Below are positions 7,743-17,056 of a stretch of DNA of 44,730 bases, piece by piece; position 1 is the stretch's first letter, and each line of letters begins with the position of its first letter. Source of the DNA: Armatimonadota bacterium (lineage in GTDB: Bacteria > Armatimonadota > Zipacnadia > Zipacnadales > UBA11051); NCBI GenBank assembly GCA_013178155.1, contig JABLXH010000001.1, positions 1 to 44,730 of the forward strand, written 5' to 3'. The position numbers and the translations under genes were made by a program. The notes under the pieces are model-generated. The model saw nothing but the letters and a program-made list of their open reading frames with translations. It searched no databases and was not told where the DNA came from.

Positions 7743-10547
7743 ATGACTCATTTCATGGTGACTGCCATGCTGATAGCCACGATGGCGGCGGCCCACGCTG
7801 ACCTGGAGTTGGTGCGCGAGGGGCAGCCCGTGGCGGAGATCGTCCTCGGCGACCAGCCCTCGGCGGCCGCGCAGGGCGCAGCGACGGAGTTGCAGGTGTT
7901 CCTGAAGCGCATGTCCGGTGCGGAGCTGCCCATCGTCCCGCGTCCCGGAGGGGCCGGCCGGGTGGCGGTTCTGATTGGCCAGGACGCCGTCCGCGCCTTC
8001 GCGCCGGAGGTGAAGGTGCCCAGCGGCCTCACCCACGATTTCGACGACGAGGGCTACGTCGTCGCCACAGCGCCGGCGAAGCTCATCCTGGCCGGTAACG
8101 AGACCGAGCCTTACGAGGGCACCTGGTACGCCGTGTATGACCTGTTAGAAAGCCTTGGCTGCCGCTGGTATTTCCCGGGGGCCTTCGGTGAGGTCGTGCC
8201 CACGCTGAGCACCATCGCCATACCCGCCCAGCGGCGACTGGTGAAGCCTGACCTGCGGGTGCGCGACACCTGGTACAGCGGCCATCTGGTCTCTACATCC
8301 CAGCAGCAGGCCGAGTTCGCCACCTGGAAGCGCCGCAACCGGATGACGCGGGCGGGCTTCTGGGGCCATTGCGCCAATCCCGACTCGCGCTTCCTGCAGA
8401 ACCCCGTAGATGACAGCACCTATCGCCTGCTGCCCAAGGAGAAGTATTGGGATACGCATCCCGAGTACTACGCGCTCATGCCTGGTGGCCAGCGCAATGA
8501 ACGCTTTCTCTGCATGTCCAGCCCCGGCGCGTTGCAGGCGGCGGTGGACACGGTCTGCGAGTACTTCGCCACGTACCCCGACAACCACACCTTCGCCTTC
8601 TCGCCGCCCGATGAGCCGGTACTGTGCCATTGCCCCGACTGTACCCGTGCCATGAATCAGGGCTTTGACGGCGAGGGCTGGGGTGATGTCAGTGATCCGT
8701 ACTTCCGCTTCGTCCTGGCTCTCGCTGACAAGGTGCGTGAGCGGTACCCCGACCGCTGGATTACCACGATGGCCTACTACAACCGCTGCCGCCCGCCACA
8801 GGGCGTCACCGGTGAGCGGCCCAACCTGCTTATCCAGCACGCCTCCATCCAGCAGTGTAGCCTGCACTCCTACCAGCAGGAGGGCTGCTGGAGCCGGCGG
8901 CAGTTCGGCGAGATGCTGCGCCAGTGGGCCGAGCTGTCGGCGGGCCAGGTCTTCTACGAATACGACCCCCATGACTGGACACACCTCCAACGCCCGGCCT
9001 GGGGCTCCCAGCGCGAGGCCGACGACCTGCGGGTGCTCAAGCGCCTGGACGGCTGGGGCTTCAGCGACGAGGGTCAGATGGCCTGGATGTCTACGGGCCT
9101 GAACTACTACGTGCGCGCGAAACTGGCCTGGAACGTTCAGCAGGACCCGGCGGCCATGGTCAGCGACTTCTGTCAGCGCTTCTTCGGCCCGGCCTCCCGG
9201 CCCATGTGGCGCTTCTACACGGCCATTGAGAACGCCATACGAACTACCCGGGCACACTCGGGTGGCTTCCCGGGCCGCGACGACTGGCAGGTCATCTTGC
9301 CGCGACCGCTGCTTGACCAGTGTCAGGGCTGGCTGGCCGAGGCCGCGGGTCTCGCCGGAGCCGACCCCTATCGCACCCGTGTCAATGCCTTCCGGATCTA
9401 CTTCGACCGCATCAATGCCTACGTGCGCATGCGCGAGGCCATGAACCGGGCAGACTTCGCGGAGGCGGCGCGCCAGGCCGACGCCATGGTCGAGGCCGTC
9501 ACGCGTATGGGCGACACCGCCCTCCTGCAGGACGCCGGGCCGTGGGGCGGCTCCCGCTCCGGGGCTCAGTTCGCCAGGAACGCCCGCGAGCTGCTGGCCT
9601 GGACCGATGGCACCAAGGGGAAGCTGGTGGCCGTCTTGCCGCCGGTTGCGGACTTCCGCACCGACCCGGCGGGCGACGGGCTGGTGGGGCGATGGTATCT
9701 GGACCAGGGAAGCGACGGTTGGCGGAAGCTGCCCATGACCTCGGCCTGGGAGAGCCAGGGCGTGGTGACGCCCCAGGGCCGCAGCTACAGCGGCGTGGCC
9801 TGGTACCGCGCCGAACTGAACCTGCCGGCGGCGCCTGCGGGAACGGTACGCCTGTTCATTCCTGAACTCGGTGGCACCGCCGCGTGGGTCTGGTGCAACG
9901 GCACGTATGCCGGTGACGCCATCGTCGGTCAGGACAACCCCCTGACCGTCAGGCTCTCAGGCCTGCTGAAGGCCGGCCATAATCGGCTCGTCATCCGGCT
10001 CAAGGGCAATGCCGGGCTATCCCTGCCCCCCTTCATCTTCGAGCCGACGCCTGCCGCTGAGTTCCCCGAGGACCGCGAAGAACTGCGCGTCATCCCGGCG
10101 CAATGGCTGTTTCGCACTGACCCGCAGCAGCAGGGCGAGGCCGAAGGCTGGCAGACGCCGGATGTTGACGAGACCGCCTGGCAGTCCATTCCCGTCCCCT
10201 CGGCCTGGGAAGAGACGGCTGTCGGGCCTTACGACGGGGTTGCCTGGTACCGCGTGCGCTTCACGATCCCTGGCGAGGCCGCGGGCAGGAAGCTGGTGCT
10301 GCACTTCGACGGTGTTGACGAAGAGGCCTGGGTCTTCCTGAATGGCGAACTGCAGGGGCAGCACACCGAGCAGTCCACGGGCGAGACCGTCCACCAGATC
10401 TGGGATCAGCCCTTCACCGTGCCACTCACGGCAGCCCGTCCCGGGCAGGAGAACCTGCTCGTGGTGCGGGTCCGGGACTCGACCATGGCCGGTGGCATCC
10501 ACAGGCCGGTGCGGCTCTATATGGCGCCAGAACGTGATGAATCCTGA
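7743..10547 (+). CDS. Secreted DUF4838 protein with two C-terminal beta-sandwich domains
   Basis: A 934-residue exported protein. A short signal peptide (about 22 residues, ending AAAHA) precedes a GH20/GH67-type N-terminal alpha/beta domain (AAQGAATELQVFLKRMSGAELPI) and a DUF4838 TIM-barrel-like region with WYFPGAFGEVVP, FAFSPPDEPVLCHCPDC and GWGFSDEGQMAW. DUF4838 proteins are glycoside-hydrolase-like but the reaction is not established. The last about 300 residues hold two successive GH2-type carbohydrate-binding jelly rolls, recognised by the repeated theme 'W..lp.pSaWE...V...GVAWYR' (two copies) followed by VWCNGTYAGD and VFLNGELQGQ. GGAGG lies 7 nt before the ATG. The frame is open upstream to 7590, but that stretch overlaps the divergent gene's start. 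Likely periplasmic or surface polysaccharide recognition or cleavage. Confidence 0.84.
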   Translation: MTHFMVTAMLIATMAAAHADLELVREGQPVAEIVLGDQPSAAAQGAATELQVFLKRMSGAELPIVPRPGGAGRVAVLIGQDAVRAFAPEVKVPSGLTHDFDDEGYVVATAPAKLILAGNETEPYEGTWYAVYDLLESLGCRWYFPGAFGEVVPTLSTIAIPAQRRLVKPDLRVRDTWYSGHLVSTSQQQAEFATWKRRNRMTRAGFWGHCANPDSRFLQNPVDDSTYRLLPKEKYWDTHPEYYALMPGGQRNERFLCMSSPGALQAAVDTVCEYFATYPDNHTFAFSPPDEPVLCHCPDCTRAMNQGFDGEGWGDVSDPYFRFVLALADKVRERYPDRWITTMAYYNRCRPPQGVTGERPNLLIQHASIQQCSLHSYQQEGCWSRRQFGEMLRQWAELSAGQVFYEYDPHDWTHLQRPAWGSQREADDLRVLKRLDGWGFSDEGQMAWMSTGLNYYVRAKLAWNVQQDPAAMVSDFCQRFFGPASRPMWRFYTAIENAIRTTRAHSGGFPGRDDWQVILPRPLLDQCQGWLAEAAGLAGADPYRTRVNAFRIYFDRINAYVRMREAMNRADFAEAARQADAMVEAVTRMGDTALLQDAGPWGGSRSGAQFARNARELLAWTDGTKGKLVAVLPPVADFRTDPAGDGLVGRWYLDQGSDGWRKLPMTSAWESQGVVTPQGRSYSGVAWYRAELNLPAAPAGTVRLFIPELGGTAAWVWCNGTYAGDAIVGQDNPLTVRLSGLLKAGHNRLVIRLKGNAGLSLPPFIFEPTPAAEFPEDREELRVIPAQWLFRTDPQQQGEAEGWQTPDVDETAWQSIPVPSAWEETAVGPYDGVAWYRVRFTIPGEAAGRKLVLHFDGVDEEAWVFLNGELQGQHTEQSTGETVHQIWDQPFTVPLTAARPGQENLLVVRVRDSTMAGGIHRPVRLYMAPERDES

Positions 10548-10620
10548 GGGAACCGCGGCCCTCTCTCGCAGCCACGAATCCGTGGGCGGAGGGCATTGGG
10601 GGGCGAGGAGGCACACAGGA

Positions 10621-11388
10621 ATGACACGGACAACGGCTCTCTGGCTCAGTCTGACCGGGGCGGTGGCGCTCTGGGGCCTGGTCGGTGGGGCCTCCTGGGG
10701 GCAGGACCTGCCGGGACGGGTAACCGACGGCCTCGTGGCCCTGTACCTGTTCAACGAGGGCGCGGGTGACTTCGTGACCGACCAGAGTGGCTTTGGCGAG
10801 CCGCTGCGGTTAGTCAACGCGGACCCGGCGGGCGCTACCTGGGCTGAAGGGGGGGGCTTTGTGATCTTTGGTCAACGCGCGGCGCTCATCTCACCCCTGC
10901 CGGCTGCAAAGATCGTCACCGCGGCTCAGGCGACCAATCAACTCACGATCGAGGCGGTAGTCACGCCCCAGGACACTGAGCACACAGGTCCCGCTCGCAT
11001 CGTCTCGCTGTCCCGTGACCCCTATTCTCGCAACTTCACCCTCGCCCAGGTCAGAGGCCAATACATCCTGCGCCTCCGTACCTCTCAGACCGACGAACAG
11101 GGCCTGCCAGACATGCCCAGCTATGACAACATGCTGCTGCCCGAGCGACAGCATGTGGTGGCGGTCTACGACCAGATCGAGGTGCGCTTCTACGTCAACG
11201 GCGAGTTTGCGGGGCAGGCCGCGCGCAGCGGTGACTTCTCCAACTGGGACCCCTCCTTCCGCCTCATCCTGGGTAATGAGGCCAGCATGGATCGCCAGTG
11301 GGCTGGCAAGCTCGAGCTGGTGGCCATCTATGCCCGGGCGCTCACGCCCGCCGAGGTGGACCAGAACTTCCGTGCGATGCAGCAGTAG
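10621..11388 (+). CDS. Secreted LamG/concanavalin-like single-domain protein
   Basis: A 255-residue protein with a signal peptide (TTALWLSLTGAVALWGLVGGAS) followed by one laminin-G/concanavalin-A-like jelly roll. Diagnostic elements are GLVALYLFNEGAGDFVTDQSG at the start, ERQHVVAVYDQIEVRFYVNGEFAG in the middle, and the C-terminal WAGKLELVAIYARALTPAEVDQNF, which is the usual end of LamG-3 domains. These domains generally bind carbohydrate or protein ligands; no catalytic residues are evident. GAGGAGG precedes the ATG at 10-nt spacing. The frame extends upstream to 10342 inside the previous gene and that extension is not credible. It lies 73 nt after the DUF4838 gene and 34 nt before an SDR gene, so all three may be one transcript. 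Confidence 0.85.
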   Translation: MTRTTALWLSLTGAVALWGLVGGASWGQDLPGRVTDGLVALYLFNEGAGDFVTDQSGFGEPLRLVNADPAGATWAEGGGFVIFGQRAALISPLPAAKIVTAAQATNQLTIEAVVTPQDTEHTGPARIVSLSRDPYSRNFTLAQVRGQYILRLRTSQTDEQGLPDMPSYDNMLLPERQHVVAVYDQIEVRFYVNGEFAGQAARSGDFSNWDPSFRLILGNEASMDRQWAGKLELVAIYARALTPAEVDQNFRAMQQ

Positions 11389-11422
11389 AAGCCTGATCAC
11401 CAGCGAACAGGAGTGAAGGTCC

Positions 11423-12214
11423 ATGGACCTGGGCATTGCTGGGCGGGTGGCCATTGTCGGGGCTTCCAGCAAGGGTCTCGGCTACGCCTGCGCCGAGGCC
11501 CTGGCCCGTGAGGGTGGGCGGGTGGTGATGTGCGCCCGGGGCGAGGCTGACCTGCGCGCAGCGGCGGCCCGGGTCGCGGCCGAGGCGCCGACGCCGCCGC
11601 TGGCCGTACCCGCCGACCTGACACAGGTGGGCGACATCGAGCGCCTGGTCGCCGCGACCGAAGCGCATTTCGGCCCGCCCGACATACTGGTCACCAACAT
11701 CGGCGGCCCACCGCCGGGCGCGTGGTCGGAGCATGACGATGCCGCCTACCTGGCGGCTTGCGAACGGCTGCTGCTGCATCCGCTGCGACTCATCCGCCGC
11801 TGCCTGCCGGCCATGCGCGCCCGCCGCTGGGGGCGCATCGTCAACATCACCTCCCTGGCGGTCAGGGAGCCGATGCCGGGGCTGGTGCTGTCGGGCATCT
11901 TCCGCACCGGGCTGGTCAGCCTCTGCAAGGCGATCGCGACCGAGGTCGCCCCTGACGGCATCACCGTCAATAACGTGGCCCCTGGCTACTTTGAGACCGA
12001 CCGGGCCCGGCAGCTCCTGCAGGACCAGGCCGAGCGAACCGGGCGGTCGGTGGACGAACTCCGGGAGGAGGCCGTGGCCGCCATGCCGATGCGCCGATAC
12101 CCCCAGCCGGCGGAGTTGGGCAGTGTCGTCGCCTTCCTCTGCTCTGAGCAGGCCTCGGTGGTGTCAGGAACAACGTTGCCACTGGACGGCGGCGCGATGC
12201 GCGGGCTGTTCTGA
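11423..12214 (+). CDS. SDR-family protein with replaced catalytic Tyr and Lys
   Basis: A 263-residue Rossmann-fold short-chain dehydrogenase/reductase. The cofactor loop reads GASSKGLG and the NNAG motif reads NIGG. In the active-site segment (ITSLAVREPMPGLVLSGIFR) the Ser is present, but the catalytic Tyr is Ser157 and the Lys is Arg161. This matches a known BKR-like SDR subgroup whose members have 'LSN..R.G' instead of YxxxK and whose activity is unclear; it is therefore a family trait and not a mutation. The C-terminal TTLPLDGGAMRG is typical SDR. It may bind NAD(P) and a sugar- or acyl-derived ligand. It follows the LamG gene by 34 nt. No signal peptide is present, so it is cytoplasmic. 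Confidence 0.9.
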   Translation: MDLGIAGRVAIVGASSKGLGYACAEALAREGGRVVMCARGEADLRAAAARVAAEAPTPPLAVPADLTQVGDIERLVAATEAHFGPPDILVTNIGGPPPGAWSEHDDAAYLAACERLLLHPLRLIRRCLPAMRARRWGRIVNITSLAVREPMPGLVLSGIFRTGLVSLCKAIATEVAPDGITVNNVAPGYFETDRARQLLQDQAERTGRSVDELREEAVAAMPMRRYPQPAELGSVVAFLCSEQASVVSGTTLPLDGGAMRGLF

Positions 12215-12383
12215 AACGATGCGCTTCTCGCCGTACCCCAGCACGGCGCCAAGGTGTAAGTACCCACCATGGAGGGAACAATGATAGTGTAGGTCAGCGA
12301 TGACGGAAAAGGCTGTGAGCACAGGCATCGCTGAACCACTGGCGGTCAGTCCGGCGCACTGCTCTGAGAAGGAGTGAGGCGCC

Positions 12384-12806
12384 ATGAAGACCATACGCGC
12401 GTTGACAATCATGGTGGCCCTGATCCTCGTTGGGGCAGGCGTCGTCGGCGCGGCCTCGGACGTCGAGTTCGTGACCGTGATCGTGGATATGCAGGTCATT
12501 GACAACGAGGTCTGGGTGACGGCCATGACGCCGGGGTACGGCCTGACGGCCGATGACACCTGGACCACGGCCAGCACTGAGTTCACTTACCTCGGTCTCG
12601 CCAAGCAAGGCGTGGAGGTGGAGCCGGGGGTGCCCGAGCCCTATTGGGTTTCGAAGATCACCTTCAGCCCCACGGCCAGCGGGCCTTACGAGTTCAGCTA
12701 CGAGATTGACATGGCCGACCCGGCGCGGTCGTCCGGCTGGTACGGCTGGGCGCGGATCCGGGTTCAGGTCTCCATTGACGAGCACGGGAACGTGACCCTA
12801 GACTAG
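12384..12806 (+). CDS. Small secreted protein of unknown function
   Basis: A 140-residue protein not recognised as any named family. A clear signal peptide occupies residues 1-23 (TIRALTIMVALILVGAGVVGA), leaving an acidic mature part of about 117 residues rich in beta-branched and aromatic residues, with no cysteines, suggesting a small all-beta exported domain. AAGGAG lies about 10 nt before the ATG. The 169-bp gap upstream shows no convincing promoter or RNA gene by eye. A strong hairpin terminator follows 23 nt after the stop, so it may end the preceding transcript or be monocistronic. Confidence 0.75.
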   Translation: MKTIRALTIMVALILVGAGVVGAASDVEFVTVIVDMQVIDNEVWVTAMTPGYGLTADDTWTTASTEFTYLGLAKQGVEVEPGVPEPYWVSKITFSPTASGPYEFSYEIDMADPARSSGWYGWARIRVQVSIDEHGNVTLD

Positions 12807-12829
12807 GCCTTCGCGACTGCAGCTCTCGA

Positions 12830-12858
12830 CCCATGGCCGGCGCTCTGCCGGCCATGGG
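12830..12858 (+). terminator. Strong hairpin terminator
   Basis: A perfect 12-bp stem (CCCATGGCCGGC, 12830-12841, pairing with 12847-12858) and a 5-nt loop (GCTCT) is followed by a modest pyrimidine tract (CTCTTCC). It sits between the small secreted protein gene and the MDR dehydrogenase gene, so the latter probably has its own promoter. The weak U-tract makes intrinsic termination likely but not certain. Confidence 0.75.
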
Positions 12859-12941
12859 CTCTTCCTGGGACAGGTGAGCAGGTTCGGCCACGCCAGACGC
12901 GGAATGCCCTGGCGCGGCACGATGAATGCAGGAGGTGCGCC

Positions 12942-13973
12942 GTGCTGGCGGCGGTTCTCAGGGACTTCGATGCGTTGGTCCTGGAGGAGGTGCCCACACC
13001 CGAGCCGGGATCGGGTGAGGCGCTGGTGCGGGTCAAGGCCTGTGGCATCTGCGCCACAGACTACAAGGCCGTCATGGGCATCCGGCGCAATGTCACTTTC
13101 CCCGCCATCCTCGGCCACGAGCCGGCCGGGGTCGTCTCAGCGGTCGGACCGGGAGTTACCGAGGTCGGCGAGGGCGATGAGGTGGTGGTGCAGCCCAGCG
13201 GCTTCTGCGGCCACTGTGCCCATTGCCGCGTGGGCCTGACGCACTACTGCGAGCACTCCTACACCACCGTCGGCGACGGCCCGCCAGATACCCGGCCGGG
13301 AGCCTTCGCCGAGTACATGATCGCCGAAGTCAAGACCCTCTACGTCAAGCCACCGGCCCTGAGTTTCGACGCCGCCTGCCAGACTGAGCCCATCAGCGGA
13401 GCCTGGAAGGGCCTCATCCATATGTCGGAGATGCAGGTGGGCGATGACGTGGTCATCATCGGCACCGGCGGCATCGGCATGTACTGCCTGATGGTGGCGA
13501 AGGCGGCGGGGGCCGGGCGGCTGGTAGCCGTGGATGTCAGCGAGTACGCTCTCAGCACTGCCCGCAAGCTGGGCGCGACCCATTGTGTCAACCCAGCCAC
13601 CTGTGATGCCAGGCAGGCGGTCTACGACATCCTCCCTGATGGTCCCGACCTGGTGGTGGAAGCCGCTGGCCCGATCGAGGCCGTGCGGCTCATGGTCAGC
13701 ATGCTGCGACGGGGGACACGCTGGAACGTCTTTGGCATTACCACCCACGAGACCTTTGAGCTGGACGGTGGGCTGGCGCACTTCCTCGAGGCCCGGATGG
13801 ACGCCAGCTTCGGCACCAATCCCCTGGCCATGCAGAAGGCGCTCCGGCTCATCGAGCGGGGCCTCGTGGACCCGGAGCAAGCCATCTCGCACCGATTCCC
13901 GCTGTCGGAGATTCACACCGCGATGGACGTAATGGGGAGCCCCGAGCGCAACAAGGTCATCATCAACCCCTGA
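12942..13973 (+). CDS. Zinc-dependent medium-chain alcohol/polyol dehydrogenase
   Basis: A 343-residue MDR-superfamily enzyme, NAD(P)-dependent, expected to oxidise an alcohol or polyol to the carbonyl. Catalytic zinc ligands are visible as Cys37 (GICATD) and His59-Glu60 (GHEPAG). The structural zinc site has its four cysteines at 89, 92, 95 and 103. The Rossmann glycine motif is GTGGIG, followed by VAVDVSEYAL, where the Asp after the second strand suggests NAD preference. It most resembles the sorbitol/threonine dehydrogenase-like branch; the substrate is not determinable. The GTG start is chosen because a perfect AGGAGG precedes it at 6-8 nt. The GH13-like gene begins 18 nt downstream, so the two are probably cotranscribed. 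Confidence 0.92.
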   Translation: MLAAVLRDFDALVLEEVPTPEPGSGEALVRVKACGICATDYKAVMGIRRNVTFPAILGHEPAGVVSAVGPGVTEVGEGDEVVVQPSGFCGHCAHCRVGLTHYCEHSYTTVGDGPPDTRPGAFAEYMIAEVKTLYVKPPALSFDAACQTEPISGAWKGLIHMSEMQVGDDVVIIGTGGIGMYCLMVAKAAGAGRLVAVDVSEYALSTARKLGATHCVNPATCDARQAVYDILPDGPDLVVEAAGPIEAVRLMVSMLRRGTRWNVFGITTHETFELDGGLAHFLEARMDASFGTNPLAMQKALRLIERGLVDPEQAISHRFPLSEIHTAMDVMGSPERNKVIINP

Positions 13974-13991
13974 CACGGTGGGGAGGCTGAC

Positions 13992-16900
13992 ATGTCGGTC
14001 CCGGGTCCGCTGCTTACTCTTGCCCTGGTCTCCGCCTTGGCCCTGGCGGCCACGGTCAGCCACGCTGCCGACGCGGAGGCACGCTATGTTGACGGCTGGC
14101 CGGTCTGCGTGTGGGACGGTCAGCCGCTCGGCGCGACGGGCGACGGCCCCGCGCTCACTCTCACCGTGGATGACGAACCCCTGTCGCTTGGGGCACCGGT
14201 CGCCGCTGGGCCGCTGCGGGTGACCTACCAGACCCCCGCCGGGGTGGTGACGGACAGCCTGCAGCCTTTCCCTGCCTTCCCCAACTGCTTCCGCCGCGAA
14301 GTTACCTTCACCAACAATCTGGACAAGCAGCGTGATCTTCTGAGCGCCGAGCTGCGGGTGGCCTGGGCGGCGCCCACCGACGCGCGGCACTGGTCGGCGC
14401 AGTCCTTTGCCATGGCCGAATGCTCCTCGGGCGGGCCAACGCTGTGCGTGGCCTACACCAGCAACGAGGACTTCCACCGCACGCAGTTGGACATGGCCTC
14501 CCGCCCGCTGGCGCGCCACCAGGTCGGAAGTGTCTGGCGACTGCCCCCGGGTGGGACGGCGGTCATCGGCTCGCAGTACCTGTGGGTCATACCAGAGGGC
14601 CTGGCTGCGGCCCGGGCCAGCGCCCAGGATTGGTATGAGGCCGTGGGACTCCGCGTGGCCGGAGGGGATCGGCCCTGGCTGGTGGATTGCGTCATGTACC
14701 AGGCCTGCGCCGGTGGCAGCGTCGATTCGATGTTCGGCGACACCGGCGGCTTTGACAACTTCGCCCGGCAACTGGACTACCTGGCCGACCTGGGCTGCAA
14801 CGCCTTCTGGCTGATGAGCGTCACAACCCACAAGGACCCGGCGAGTCCCCGCACGGGCTGGAACCTGTATGGGCCGCTCAGCTTCAGCGAGGTGGACCCG
14901 GCCTATGGCGGCGAGGCGGCGCTTGGCCGGTTGACCGAGGCGATGCGCGCGCGAGGCTTTCGGGTGCTGGGGGAGATCGTTCCCCACGGCGGCGGCGCGG
15001 AAGTGGCGGCGTCCCACTCGGAATGGTGGACTTACCAGCGAGACGGCGAGCGCAGTCGGGGATTTGGGCAGGCCATGGACTACTCCGCTCCGGGCTGGCA
15101 GGACACCATCCACGAGACGATCCGCTGGCTCACGGCCGGCTGGGGCTTTGAGGGCTACCGGGTCGACGTGGCCGAGGGGTTCGGGGTCAACTGGAAGTCG
15201 CCGACCAACGGCCCCCACGTCTCGCGCTCCACCATGGGTGGCTTCCTGGGCATGCTGCGGGCCATTCGCGATGGGACGCTGAAGGGAGGTTGCCCGGCAC
15301 CGGTCATCATCCCCGAATCCGCCCCGCGCCCGGAGGCTGCGCCCTATGCTCCAGTGACCTACACCTGGCCCCTGGATTACCGCTTCGGCGACTGGTTCGC
15401 CGCGGGGATGTCGGCGGAGCAGATCCGGACGGCCCTGACCCGTCTGCTGGCCGAGGAACAGGGATCCCTGCCCCGGGGCATGGTGCAGCTCCGAGCCATC
15501 AACAACCATGATACCGTAGTCGAGCATGGCCGCGCCGACCGCCGCTATGGCGTGGGTCTGCAGCGAGCGCTGACCGCCGTCTGCTGCCTCGTCGAGGGCG
15601 TGCCGATGATCTACCAGGAGCAGGAAGTCGGTTCCTACGACTACTTCCGCCGCCTGTTCTGGGCCCGGCGACGCGTGCCGGAACTGTGCCGGGGAGCGGC
15701 CGACTACACGGGCGTGCGCGCCCCGGACGGCGTCTTTGCCGTATTGCGCACCCTCGAGGGGAGCCATGCTTTGGGCCTGGTCAACCTCTCCGCCCAGCCG
15801 GTGGAGGGCGAGGTGACGCTGCCAGGAGGCGTCATTCCCGCGGCAGGGACGACGCTGCATGACGCCATTACCGGGCGCGAGCTTGCTGTCACCGGCCGAC
15901 GCTTCACCTGGCGGCTGGAGCCGTATGGTTGCGCGGTCCTCCGCATCGGGCTCGCACCAGAAGGCCAGATGCCAGAGGAGCGACACCAGCCCCAGTCGGC
16001 GGGCAGCCTCCAGTGGCGCGTTACCGCCGAGGGTGGCACGCTGACCGAGACGCCACGGCCGGAAGGGGGAACGGAATACACCTTCACGGCGGAGGCCGTC
16101 GCCACGGGCGAACTTCGGCTGCAACTGACCGGAGTCGACCGGTGGCTGGCGACAGCCGTGACCGGCGTCTACGAGGACCGGCTCATGCGGCGCCACTACC
16201 CGTGGCCCGCCGAGGGCGGCTATCACTGGGACCCGACCATGGTCTGGGGCTTCGAGCCTCACCATCTGTATCGGGCATGTCTGCCCGCCGGCAGACAGTG
16301 GCAGTCCGCGGTGGCGCCCCTGCTGGCAGACGGTTTCCTGGCCTTTGCCGGTGCCGACGGTCAGGCGGTGCGTATCGCGGGAATAGAGACCAACGCGCAC
16401 AACGTCGTCCTGACCGACCGCTCCGAGGAACCTGACCCCGAGCCCTATGGTCTCACCCTGCGCTTCCTGGCCCGCGATGAGGCACTCAATCCGTGGTGGT
16501 CGCCGGCCTATCAGCGGTCGGGCTGGGTGGAGATACCCAATCCCCACGCGCTGGCGCCAATGGAGCCGCTGCGGGTGAGCTTTCACCTGGCGCCGGGCGG
16601 GGACTTCGTCACGATCCTGCGACAGGCGCCGGGACCGGCTCCTGCCTCCGAGGGCCGCCGGGAGGTCGGTCTGGCCAGCTACCACGAGGGCAGCGGGCGA
16701 CTGTGGTTCCCGGAGCCCAACACAGTGCGCTGGACCGGCCTGCCCCTGAGCCAGTCCGGGGATTACACGCTGTGGCTGGAGCTGCGCCACAGCGAGCGAG
16801 GGCCTCAGGAGACCGAGCTAACCCCGCACTATCAGATCACTCTCGATGGGCAGCCTGTGGCCTTCGAGTGGCAACGCCTGAACGCCTGGAGCACCGGCAA

Positions 16901-17045
16901 CGGCTACTTCGGCTGGGCGAAGGCGAAGGTCGGAAGACTGGAGTCCGGACTGCACAGTGTTGAGGTGCGTACCACACACACCTGGTGCGCCTTGCAGTCG
17001 CGTCTGTACATCAGCCGCGACCCGGGCTTCGTGCCGGGGCTGTAG
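13992..17045 (+). CDS. Large secreted GH13-like (alpha-amylase superfamily) protein
   Basis: A 1017-residue exported protein with a signal peptide (to about residue 25), an N-terminal beta-rich domain of about 210 residues, a divergent GH13 barrel, and about 350 residues of C-terminal beta-sandwich modules. The GH13 triad can be assigned: nucleophile Asp392 in GYRVDVAEG, acid/base Glu442 in IIPESAP, and Asp507 with preceding His506 in INNHDT. Conserved region I is atypical: the usual 'DxVxNH' reads GEIVPHG. It also has VPMIYQEQEVG, the usual GH13 region near the barrel end. It probably acts on an alpha-glucan or related saccharide outside the cytoplasm. The gene sits between a dehydrogenase and an SDR with 18-nt and 11-nt gaps, which suggests a catabolic operon. 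A 1217-codon antisense open frame here is a GC artefact. Confidence 0.85.
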   Translation: MSVPGPLLTLALVSALALAATVSHAADAEARYVDGWPVCVWDGQPLGATGDGPALTLTVDDEPLSLGAPVAAGPLRVTYQTPAGVVTDSLQPFPAFPNCFRREVTFTNNLDKQRDLLSAELRVAWAAPTDARHWSAQSFAMAECSSGGPTLCVAYTSNEDFHRTQLDMASRPLARHQVGSVWRLPPGGTAVIGSQYLWVIPEGLAAARASAQDWYEAVGLRVAGGDRPWLVDCVMYQACAGGSVDSMFGDTGGFDNFARQLDYLADLGCNAFWLMSVTTHKDPASPRTGWNLYGPLSFSEVDPAYGGEAALGRLTEAMRARGFRVLGEIVPHGGGAEVAASHSEWWTYQRDGERSRGFGQAMDYSAPGWQDTIHETIRWLTAGWGFEGYRVDVAEGFGVNWKSPTNGPHVSRSTMGGFLGMLRAIRDGTLKGGCPAPVIIPESAPRPEAAPYAPVTYTWPLDYRFGDWFAAGMSAEQIRTALTRLLAEEQGSLPRGMVQLRAINNHDTVVEHGRADRRYGVGLQRALTAVCCLVEGVPMIYQEQEVGSYDYFRRLFWARRRVPELCRGAADYTGVRAPDGVFAVLRTLEGSHALGLVNLSAQPVEGEVTLPGGVIPAAGTTLHDAITGRELAVTGRRFTWRLEPYGCAVLRIGLAPEGQMPEERHQPQSAGSLQWRVTAEGGTLTETPRPEGGTEYTFTAEAVATGELRLQLTGVDRWLATAVTGVYEDRLMRRHYPWPAEGGYHWDPTMVWGFEPHHLYRACLPAGRQWQSAVAPLLADGFLAFAGADGQAVRIAGIETNAHNVVLTDRSEEPDPEPYGLTLRFLARDEALNPWWSPAYQRSGWVEIPNPHALAPMEPLRVSFHLAPGGDFVTILRQAPGPAPASEGRREVGLASYHEGSGRLWFPEPNTVRWTGLPLSQSGDYTLWLELRHSERGPQETELTPHYQITLDGQPVAFEWQRLNAWSTGNGYFGWAKAKVGRLESGLHSVEVRTTHTWCALQSRLYISRDPGFVPGL

Positions 17046-17056
17046 GGAGGATCGGG

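Noticed and set aside
12215-12383. tRNA or riboswitch in the gap before the small secreted protein
   Set aside because: No cloverleaf, CCA end or riboswitch core could be traced; promoter-like matches are weak.
13137-16790. 1217-codon open frame on the minus strand
   Set aside because: It is antisense to the MDR and GH13 genes, which have clear catalytic motifs. Its translation is low-complexity Gly/Arg/Gln-rich, and long antisense frames are expected in GC-rich DNA.
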